Shown in pieces: positions 54,785 through 64,000 of a stretch of 64,000 bases of DNA (position 1 is its first letter; the number at the start of each line of letters is the position of its first letter). The position numbers and the translations under genes were made by a program. The notes beneath the pieces were generated by a model that worked only from the letters and a program-made list of their open reading frames with translations, made no database searches and had not been told where the DNA came from. The stretch comes from Caprimulgus europaeus (lineage: Eukaryota > Chordata > Aves > Caprimulgiformes > Caprimulgidae), in assembly GCA_907165065.1 (NCBI GenBank), contig OU015539.1, forward strand, positions 14,228,816 through 14,292,815, written 5' to 3'.

Positions 54785-57700
54785 AAATGTTTAATGCCTA
54801 TAATTTATTATATACATATTCTGCAAAACTTTTATGCATTTGGTGTGTGCAAAAGTGTACACTTCCTTGACAGCACCAGAAAACAGTTAAGCTATATACG
54901 AGTTTTTAACCTGGTTTGTCACATGGTGTAAAGAGACATCGCGCACAAGTGATATCCCCAAAGGAAAGAAGTCATTGTCTAAAACTAGAAGCACCCTTAT
55001 TTACACACTAACACTTTAATATTGCATCACACCCACGCACCAAAATAAATAGAAGTACATTCATCACAATTTAAACACCAGTCTCTCCATATATTTATTT
55101 TCTTTCTGACATGTTTTGGTCTCCAGAAATACGCATCAGCTACTAGATTATGTTACAAAATGCAAAAAAAAATAATAATAGAAAATTGTTTTCCTGGACA
55201 ATATTTTGGGCTTTACACAAAAATAAATCCAGATTTCCATAGAGATCTCATATACTTCTTGAAAGATTTTTATTTTAAAGCACAGCACAGATTTGCACAC
55301 TAAGGCTTCCTGTGATATGCAAAACCCTGGCCTCCAAAAGACATCACTGTAAAGTGAAATACAGCTCAAGTGTAAATACAAGACATTTTCAAAAAGTAGT
55401 CATCAATAGAAAGTGCCCTTCATTCAATTTAGCGTTAGCAGTAAAGAAGTAGCTACCGTAATTGTGCAATCAAAGCCAGACCTGGGAGGGTTCTCTGAAA
55501 AGTATGTCATTTCACACTACCGAGTTTAAGGATCTAGAATCTGAGATAGCAGAAACAGACCAACCTTTTTATACTCCTACATTCATTACTTTGACACAAT
55601 TTAGTAAAAAAGGCACATTGTCAAACAGTGAGTTAAAAATCTAAAAACCAAACCAGAATTTCATTAAATACAATTAAATCATTAGCTGAACATCAGATCC
55701 TCATAAACCAATATGAGCATTCTTCCAGTTTTCTTAACCTCGAATTCAGATACACTTTGGACAAGTACTTCAGTACTCTTGTTAGATTAATACTATTAAA
55801 CTGGCAAACAGTAAATATGCTTTTGGATACAAGGTCAGGAATTAAAAACCAAAAATTTAGTTCCTTTCTAGCTGATTTACAAATACGCAGCAACTGCAAA
55901 GACATTAAAATCCAAACATTCGTATAAAATTTGAAAACCATTAGCATCCCATGTCAGGTATGAGAAAGTACTTATTGACTGTAAATTTACAAATGTGTCC
56001 TTGAATAATTTTGCAGATGAAGTAAGACAAAATTTAAGCAACAACCACTGTGTGAAGACACAGTTATAGAGTGTCTTGGGGAAGCAAGCAGAGTACATTC
56101 CAGTCACCATCTAAAAGACAAATGACAAACTGCTTTACAGATTAAGAACTTCAACTGATCTTGTATGGTTAAATAATGAGAAAGTGGTGAAATAATTATA
56201 GGTTAAATACAACCTGATTATCTGAAATGCAGATTTAATTCCCAACTGAACCAGTTTTGAATTAATGTATTTCTGCTTCATAAGAGACTTTTTTCCCAAC
56301 CAGGCAGGAAGTTGCCCACAGCTCATATACCTGTCTGGGCTGACAGACCTAGAGCCTTTCTCCAGTTAAAAAGAATTCAAAAAGTAAAAAAGCCCAGTAA
56401 CTTGATCATGATCCCAATGTTCATTATCTTGAATGGTTAATTCTCAGAACTACAACAGAAAATTTTAGATGGCCCCAATGAAGCAGAGTGACTACACCAC
56501 ACTTCTAGACAAGAGTGAGGTTACACTGTCTTGCACAGTCTCAAGTGCAAATGCTGAGGAACAGTTTTTGCTCGTTAATATATAGAAAGTTAAAAACACA
56601 GAGGAGCAACGATGGCCTCTTCACCTGGGCTCCCCGTCAGCTAATACTGAATTAGTTTATAGAACCTGTCCCAAGAGCTAACTCGTGTCAGTGTTTTACT
56701 GGGGCCGTGAAATGCTACAGCATTGACAGAAAGCATCTTAAAAAGGCAAATGTGTTTTTCTTACATTAAGAGTCAGATGTTGCAAGATTGCTCCTTACAG
56801 GTTGCTATCCAAACTGCTGCCTAGAAGCAGTGCTGTTAAGAACAGCTCCCTGATAGGAAAGGTTCCTTTGTTTTTCTACAAGGTAGTTTTTTCTTTTTAT
56901 TTCTTTCCACCCCCCAACAACAAACACCCAAAGCCCTTTTTGTACTTTTCCAAGTACTTCTAGCATTAAAACATAACAGCTTCAGCAGCTGAAGTCAGAG
57001 GTACTATCAATGGAGTCCTGGAGCTTGAGGCAAAGCTGAGCAGTGATACTAGTGAACTCTGAAGGGCAACACCAGATTTGAGCTTTAGACTCAGTACAAC
57101 TCCTGTCAACTTACATGAACCCTATGCTGATTGTAAACAAATTCAGTTACTGAAAGAAACAGTCTTTAAATGCATAGTTAGAAATAATGTGCAAATCTGG
57201 GCATTAAGGTAAGTAACTGAACTAACTTCCCTGCTATACATAACATTTTAGATTTTTGGTTTGATTAAATTAATCACAAATATTAAGTAATTAACATGAA
57301 GTTATTAATATTGAAGAGCTACAAATTCTGATGTGCTTTCTAAATAGTAAACCTAATTAGATAAAGGACTGCTTCACATTTCAAATCATTTAACACATCG
57401 GATGTTTAATGCAAGAAAAAACATGTGCACCATTCACAATTTGTAAAAGCAGCAGAAGCTGTTAAACAAATGTGAACATTTACAGGGCAGGAAAAGAATT
57501 CCCAAGCGTACACTGGAAATTCCTGTTTCCAGGGTGTGCATTTATCATACTGAATTAGATTGGCACTGGAATTCCAGACACAGCAAAAGCCAACATAATC
57601 TTTTGGCGATATCTAACTGTACAATTTGCAAGTGACATGCACTTTTCTGGTTACAAAGAAATAGGTTCAGATTATTTTTATGGGTCCTCAAATCAGAAAG

Positions 57701-58235
57701 CATGCAGCACTTTATTGCTTTGAACATCTGTGGCAACGGCTGAATTTACACCCAAGCTGCTTCTGTACAGAAGATGACATTTCAATGTTTTGAGGCTCAA
57801 GTTGGGAGATAGAGGAGGATACAAAGCCATTTCTCTAAATCTCAAGAAATATCAGGGAATAAGAATGCTATTCCTTTCTTTCAAGTGAATGCAAAATTGG
57901 TTTACTGGTACATGGGCCCACACAGTTCCGAGTCAGTGCATAGCTAGTCAGTATTTCTGCTGGCATCTTGAACTGGTTTAATCAATTGAAACATTTATTA
58001 ATTTTATTCCACTTAATACGCATTAGTGCATTAATTTCTTCATAAAAAACCAACCTTGGCAAGTATTAAAAATAAATATCTTATTTAGGTCAAACTAAAG
58101 CCTTGTTTTTCAGTACTTTAATCCCTTTAAATATTCTTTTGCCCTCTAATAAGCAAATGGAAACTGAAGTAGAATAAGAAATGTATGGAGGCAGAGGGTA
58201 GCAGAAACATGAACAAAGTCAACACCAGAAGTCAG
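54785..58235 (-). other. SPTY2D1: SPTY2D1 3' UTR (length inferred)
   Basis: About 3.45 kb after the SPTY2D1 stop is uniformly AT-rich, without repeats or coding frames, and ends at an AATAAA on the - strand. Mammalian SPTY2D1 mRNAs also have a long 3' UTR. Nearer signals could be used as well, so the end is uncertain. Confidence 0.5.
54804..54809 (-). terminator. SPTY2D1: Candidate distal SPTY2D1 poly(A) signal
   Basis: AATAAA on the - strand (TTTATT on +), about 3.4 kb after the stop codon. Cleavage would fall near 54,785. It was chosen because it closes the repeat-free AT-rich stretch, and it is unconfirmed. Confidence 0.4.
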
Positions 58236-61200
58236 TCAGCGTGTCCTCAGCTTCTTAGACTGTCTCTTGCGTTTTAATTCTTCTTCTTCCCGTCTCAATT
58301 CTTCTAAGTCCTCCTGAACACCAAGTCGCAAGCTGCCAAATAAGATGAAATCCTTTACACACTGCTACTCAAGAAACACGAAATTTGACTTCTACCCCTC
58401 CACCAAGAAAAGCAATCCTAAAATTAATGCAGCTGATTTGAGGAAAAAAATTTAGATCAGTTCAAATAAATAAGTTTTATTTAATTATAGCAAGTTTCCA
58501 ATGCTCAAGGCACCTTCTGAATAACAACATAAAAATTTCATTAGAACAAAAGTGTTCCGGTACTTTTCATTATCTATAAGAACCTCTGTTAACTTACACA
58601 AAGCTTGTTCCACAAGCCATTAAAAACAAACAAGAAAATCAATTTATGAATACCAGGTTTTATAATACTGACATCAAAATTGTAGAGGTCTAGAGGTCTA
58701 CAAAATATAATCTTCATATCTGAAATGACTGATTACAAGAGTTTGCCAGAGTACCTTTTATATGGGGTTTTGTTGTGTTGGTTTTCTTTTTGAACAAGCA
58801 AAGTTTGTGAATTTGTGATGCATAAGAATGAGCACACAAGATTTATTTATTGTACCCACCACTGGCAGGCTGAATTTCATCTTTACCTAAGCTTTCTTAT
58901 AAAAAATGATCATGCTTATTTACCTCTGCTAGAAAAAGCAAATATCCACTTTAACTCAGCCCCACAACTTGGGCAATAAACAAACTTTCCACTTTCTGAG
59001 TTTAAATCCAGACATACCTCCTAGCTTCTTCTTTCTGTTGCTCTCTCCAGCTGCTCTCCATATAACGTAAGGCATAATCACTTTCATCTTTGTATCTGGA
59101 AATTAAATATTAGTTTTCAGCACACTAAAAAAATGATAACATCCAGTTGACTTATTCACATCCCTTCTTAAAAAGAATAGTTACCTTGCCATACACAGAT
59201 TTTAATGTTTTGAAAGAATCTAAGTTACAAACTTCAAAATGCTTGCTTTCTTACACCTTATTGTCAGACTAGTGGGAAGTATTTAAATAAGCCAAGTAAG
59301 AGTCTTCATCTTCCAGCAGTTCCCAGTCATACCAAGTCAGATCCTCTTACAGAACAGCTGACACTATTGCATTCAGCAGTTCAAATTCAGGCAGCTGCGT
59401 CTGATGAATGCTGAAATACTGCAGAACGCTGTAGAAAGCATTTTAACATCCAGTAACAGGAGAGAGTTGCCATGAATTATACAGGTGAGATGCTGAAGAA
59501 GCTGTGTCTTTCAACTATGTCCTACTGCATCAGATTTTATTGCTCCCCAGAAGAGCATGGCAGGCAGTGTGAAAATTCAAGGTCTCTTCTGCACAGAAGC
59601 AACTCTAATGCTTGTTAAATTTCCGCAATGCAAAACCATTTTTGGATCCAGCACTTCCCCTATTTCTAAAACATCTTTATATGTTGAACTATATTTCTGT
59701 TGTTCTGTTGCTTATTCTGCAATATCTTAAAATTTACATTTTTCTTACCTTTTCCGGTCATAGCCAAATATTTCCCGAATATGTTTTGAGATTTCTTCTT
59801 GGGGTTCCCCTTCATCTTCAATGAAGTCATCCATTTCAGAGTCATATTCATCATCATCATCTTCTATTTGTCTCTTGTAACCAATGGGTGGTCTTCCAAG
59901 ACCTAAATGAGAGGGGAATGAAAAAATAATTAATAATATTAATATAACAATTTAACAGTATTTCTCCTTGCTATACCTTGGGCACAGCCATTTTATAGCT
60001 CTGGGCTTCAGGGTGGAAAACTTCTGCCTCAACTTAACTAGCAATTCTCAGAAACTCAGTAAAAGGAAATACTTCCTCTGAGTTGTGCTATAGGAGATCA
60101 CATATCAGCATCACCAACTGCATCCTGAGGAAGCTTCCAGACCATAGTCCATGTTCTTGCTCAGGGTTTTCTAGGCCCTTATTTGCTACAGTCTGTGTTG
60201 CTTGTTTCTGTTCAAAAATAAGTTTTTAGAACTGCTTGCTTACTGATAAGGTGAATTTGCCAAAACACTTAAATATCAGTCACAGATTTGCTGTGTGGTT
60301 TTAATTTTAATGCACCACTTTAAGCATGTTATTTAAAGCACTACAAAATTTTAAAGACTAAGTATAATTAAGACATGCAGGAAGGGAATCCTTCAATTCT
60401 TTTCCTTTTAACATTTGTATATGAGCATCCATCACAGGGGCTGCTTAGTTTTCTTTCATGTAGTATTATTTCACACCCCATGCCTGTATTTCAAGGATTA
60501 TGAGCACAGGTGAAAATAAATAAAAAGCTGTAAAGCAGAAAAAAGCATTCTACTGTTAAATGCACTTTTAAAAGGCAAATATGGTATTTTGTCCAAGTCT
60601 TCCTAATTGTGTCTATAATCGCTGAAGAACTTAAGTGACCTCAACTCAGACATACATAAAAAATACAAACCAAATAACTAAGTGAAAAAAGTTACTTGCT
60701 CGAGAGCATTATACCTTGTGGATGACACACAGGTCTGTGCCCTTGAAGAGGTCTCATTCCATTTATCTGTCCGTTGCTAGGTCTTGTGACTAGGTTTTTA
60801 GAAGAAATAGTTTCCGATACAACAGTACACTTTGGTTTTACAGCTGTACCCAAGCCGCTGCCCGGTCGCCCAGGTCCTGTGCTCGGGCCAGCTCCTGGCC
60901 TTCCTGGTCCTGTTCCCAGGCTGCTGCCTGGCCGCTTGGCTCCTGTGCTCGGGCCAGTTCCTGGCCTTCCTGGTCCTGTTCCCAGGCTGCTGCCTGGCCG
61001 CTTGGCTCCTGTGCTCGGGCCAGCTCCTGGCCTTCCTGGTCCTGTTCCCAGGCTGCTGCCTGGCCGCTTGGCTCCTGTGCTTGGAGTGATTCCTGGCCTT
61101 CCTGGTCCAGTGCCCAAGCTGCTGCCTGGTCGTCCAAGTCCCACGCTTGCGCTGCTGCCTGGTCGCCCAGGTCCTGTGTTTGTGCTGATTCCTGGCCTTC

Positions 61201-64000
61201 CTGGTCCAGTGCCCAAGCTGCTGCCTGGTCTTCCAAGTCCCACGCTTGAGCTGCTGCCTGGTCGCCCAGGTCCTGTGCTCGAGCCCCCAGCTGGCCTTCC
61301 AGGTCCCACGCCTGAGCCACCACCCAGTCGCCCAGGTCCTGGGCTTGAGTTGCTGCCTGGCCTTCCAGGTCCTGTGGCTGAGCCGCTGCCCAGTCGCCCA
61401 GGTCCCGCACTTGAACCACCACCTGGGTGTCCAGGTCCTCCTTTTCCTAAGCTGCTGCCCGACCGTTTTGCATTGGAGTTGACTCCATGCTGAAGGGCTG
61501 CAGCATTTCCTGATTTTGTGTGGGCAGACTTTTTCAGGCTGGATTCTTTAGCAGATGGTGGCCTCTGAGCCCCATTGGCTGCTGGTTTTGAGGGTGGCAC
61601 ATGAGAGCTTGAGCCAGACTTTCCAATACCATTGACAGGTAGTTTACTATGACTGATACCAGCAGAGCTTTTTAATGAGGCATTCTGTGAGTTTTTTTCC
61701 CTTTGATCAAATCTGGAGGAAGATGATGACAGTGAGTGTTTTTCAGTCAATGCTCCTGCTTTAGATTTCTTATCAGTACCACTCACCGAAGAGGACAGAC
61801 TGCCTTTTGGTGTGGAATGTTTCTCTACTGAGCTTTTGGTAAGTTTTGCATTTACAGACTCTTTCTGAGAAGTCACTTTTTTTGAAGAACTGGATATCCC
61901 TGTATTCTTAATCTCCTTCTCACTTTTCTTATGCATTTCTACTCTTTTGTTTTTACGTCCCAAATACTCCCTCTCTCTCAATTCTTCTGCTGTTCTGGGT
62001 CTCTCTTCTACCTTTTTCACTGCTTTTATTTCCACTGGTTCATACTGTTTTTTTTCAGCAAGCTTTAAGAGCTCTGCAAAGTTGAGAGGTGCTGGTGCAC
62101 TTTTGGGAGGCGCCTTTGGTTTTGCTGCAACTTTGGATGGTTTCTCTTCATACTCTTCTTGCTCATGCTCAGATTCAGTCTGAGTATATTCAAGTTGCTC
62201 AGTTTCATCTTCTGTTGCATTCTCAGCCTCTGGGACCCGAGCAACATTCTCACAAGTCCTCCTCTTTTTAGGCTTCTCTTCAACAGGAATGCCGTTATAG
62301 CCATAAAAATTATCCTTCGTCCGTGAGGCCATGGCTCTTGCCTTTCTGTCATGTTTCAGTTCAATACGTTTAGCCAAGAGTTTTTCTTTCTTTCTTCTTT
62401 CTTCCAGCGCTGTAAAAGAAAACCAGGAAAAAGTTATGCAAAAGCACTACTTTCTTTCAAATTCTTCCAAACTGATAAACATTTAGGACAGTAGGTGAAG
62501 GATATCTGGCTAACTGTTCAAAATAGACCAGAAGGTAATCAGAGGTCTGCCAACAGGGCAAGCTAACCCACCTGAATCAGCTACCATGACAAAGGCAAAC
62601 AATTAAGTCAGATGTTGCTATTGCAAAACCCACTAAGGTGATTCAACCAGAGCAGCTCCCCAGAATGCTATGCAGACTAAGGAGAATTACTGTGTGGGGA
62701 GGTACAGGACTCACGGGATCTCTGGGTAATGGGAGGAGTTCTGAGACTGAGCAAATGCATTTTGAGACTGTACAGAATTTACCATCAGATGTTTAGGGAG
62801 AGATGAATAAAGGGAGGGAATCAAAGAGTATTGGGTAGATAAAAATTGGAAAACAGGCTGAGTGTGTGTGTGTGTGTAGAGGAGAGACAGAAGCAGCCAG
62901 CCACAGATCAGCAAGCTGCTGATCACTGCATTTGTCTGGTAAAGCCCTGTGCCCTCTCTCCACAGTCTGTCCTGTGTTCTTACTGAACTGGTTTTAGCTT
63001 TTTTCTGCATAAGTACACTCTCTCTCTCAAGTCTGTGTGTGATCTACTGACAAATTCAGGCTGAACTAGCTGGTGAGTAGGATGAGAGGCCTGAACACAA
63101 GATAGTGGAGAGACCAAGGGAGTGGGGGCCAAAGACCACCAGAAAGACTCAGGGAAAACATCACTTCCTAGAAAATGGGTTGGGTTACTCATGCTGTGGG
63201 TGCCTGTAAAAGCTCCATCCCCATCTACATTACTCTGTTGTCAGTGCTGTGACTGTGCAGCCTGCATGCATGTCTGTGTGGAATTTGTGCTGTCTTGCTT
63301 CTGGCTGGACCTGGCAGCAGGAATAAGGAAAAGGTTCATGACTGGCCCAGGAGAGGAGGAATACCCTGGGCTATCCATTCCATCAGCTTTGGTTACCCTT
63401 AACAAAACATTAACATCAGAAGCAATGCAGTATTCGTTTATTCTATGGACTAGTTAAAGGAAACACAATACAGTGGAAAAACTGTGGCTCAAATAAAGCC
63501 TGTGCTGTACAAATTTAAAATTTACACTGTTTTGATACACTAGATTAAGACACAGCAAAGAACTCTTATCATTTTTTCACATAGATAAAGCTTTTCAAAG
63601 TTAGGCTACAAAAAGTCCAGATGGCTTCTTGCAATATCTCTTCACCTTAACTACTTCTCAGTGTCCAACAGAAAATACTGCTGTAGCTGATTAATATTTA
63701 ACTCCTTAGAAAAGCATGCAAACATCCCTAGTCCTTACTTAGTCCTGGCTTTTCCTCAGCATCAGTTATGTGCATAAATTCCAGAAACAGAAGTGTAGCT
63801 GTATTTGCAAAAGCTTTGAATAAGGTGACAGAGTTTCAAAGACTCAGTGAAAATCTCCCACAGGAAAAGTTTTGGACTCTTACCTTTTTTTCTTTTTTCT
63901 TCCTCTTGCCGTCTGAGAAATGCTTGCACTGCTGCAGACTCCACACCCTTGACCTTCGGAACCTTTTTGGGAGGACCAACAGCCAAACTGTACCTTTTCT
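58236..64000 (-). CDS. SPTY2D1: SPT2 chromatin protein domain containing 1, last five coding exons (5' end outside window)
   Basis: Histone H3-H4 chaperone of the SPT2 family, acting in chromatin during transcription. Exons 5' to 3': 63,884-64,000 (5' boundary at or beyond the edge); 60,715-62,409; 59,749-59,902; 59,018-59,095; 58,236-58,332. Phases join cleanly. The partial exon reads YSLAVGPPKKVPKVKGVESA, like human exon 2; the first about 21 residues, including the start, are missing. The 1,695-nt exon encodes a basic N-terminal part (ALEERRKKEKLLAKRIELKH), an acidic stretch, Ser/Lys-rich low-complexity sequence and 18 Gly/Pro/Arg-rich 11-residue repeats. The last three exons hold the conserved SPT2 histone-binding domain: an acidic run (EDDDDEYDSEMDDFIEDEGE), then EISKHIREIFGYDR, YALRYMESSWREQQKEEARS and a charged C-terminal helix. 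All introns are GT-AG. Confidence 0.95.
60843..61465 (-). repeat. SPTY2D1: Coding tandem repeat in SPTY2D1: 18 units of 33 bp
   Basis: The large exon contains about 18 consecutive 11-residue units of the form GPGRPGSSxxT. Near the 3' end, GAKRPGSSLGT and GPGRPGAGPST alternate, making a 66-bp higher-order unit present three times. The period is a multiple of three, so other frames and the + strand are also open (for example 60,774-61,493 +). These are shadows of the repeat. Human SPTY2D1 has a related but less regular Gly/Pro/Arg/Ser stretch. Confidence 0.9.
62410..63883 (-). other. SPTY2D1: SPTY2D1 intron between the partial exon and the large exon
   Basis: A 1.47-kb intron that holds a (TG)n run near 62,862-62,877. 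The central 62,690-63,420 is richer in GC than its surroundings and looks LTR-like in places, but I found no matching target duplication and do not call an element. Confidence 0.6.
62862..62877. repeat. (TG)n dinucleotide run
   Basis: About eight TG dinucleotides in an SPTY2D1 intron. Confidence 0.8.

Noticed and set aside
60774..61493. 239-codon + frame and 194-codon - frame over the SPTY2D1 repeat
   Set aside because: Alternative frames of the 33-bp coding repeat. Only the frame continuous with the conserved SPTY2D1 exons is real.
62690..63420. LTR-like region in an SPTY2D1 intron (possible U5-like segment ending near 63,050)
   Set aside because: I could not find matching target duplications or convincing TG...CA ends. 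A repeat-library search would decide.

Overview
This is a vertebrate nuclear locus, almost certainly from a bird. All genes are split by introns with standard splice signals, each promoter is a CpG island in an otherwise AT-rich background, and one interspersed repeat (about 48,650-48,935) reads as the 3' end of a CR1 LINE, the dominant avian retroposon. I cannot name the species. No prokaryotic, CRISPR or phage features are present, and I found no undescribed multi-gene system.

The gene order is LDHA (+), TSG101 (-), UEVLD (-), SPTY2D1 (-, cut by the right edge). It matches the human 11p15.1 block, except that the mammalian LDHC and LDHAL6A copies are missing, so LDHA and TSG101 converge tail to tail. 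Layout: 1-8,500 is intergenic DNA with no gene I recognise. 8,550-9,190 is the LDHA CpG-island promoter with a non-coding first exon, and 10,416-14,497 holds seven LDHA coding exons (332 aa). 16,952-34,624 holds ten TSG101 coding exons (392 aa). 36,786-49,732 holds twelve UEVLD coding exons (479 aa). 49,950-54,780 is intergenic. 54,785-58,235 is the inferred long 3' UTR of SPTY2D1, and 58,236-64,000 holds its last five coding exons.

I assembled the exon models by hand from splice sites, reading phase and family similarity. All phases close without a frameshift.

The main biological point is that UEVLD is a composite of its two neighbours' families. Its first exons copy the TSG101 UEV exon plan, and its later exons copy the LDHA exon plan nearly base for base in length. 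The LDH half has Gln where LDH has its catalytic His. LDHA is glycolytic, TSG101 is the ESCRT-I ubiquitin and PTAP receptor, and SPTY2D1 is a histone H3-H4 chaperone, so the block is linked by ancestry rather than by one pathway.

Other notable items: a solo LTR of about 1.25 kb with a 5-bp target duplication inside UEVLD, a shorter LTR candidate, a GC-AG intron in LDHA, an 18-unit coding repeat in SPTY2D1, and a 6 x 21-bp minisatellite in the UEVLD promoter.
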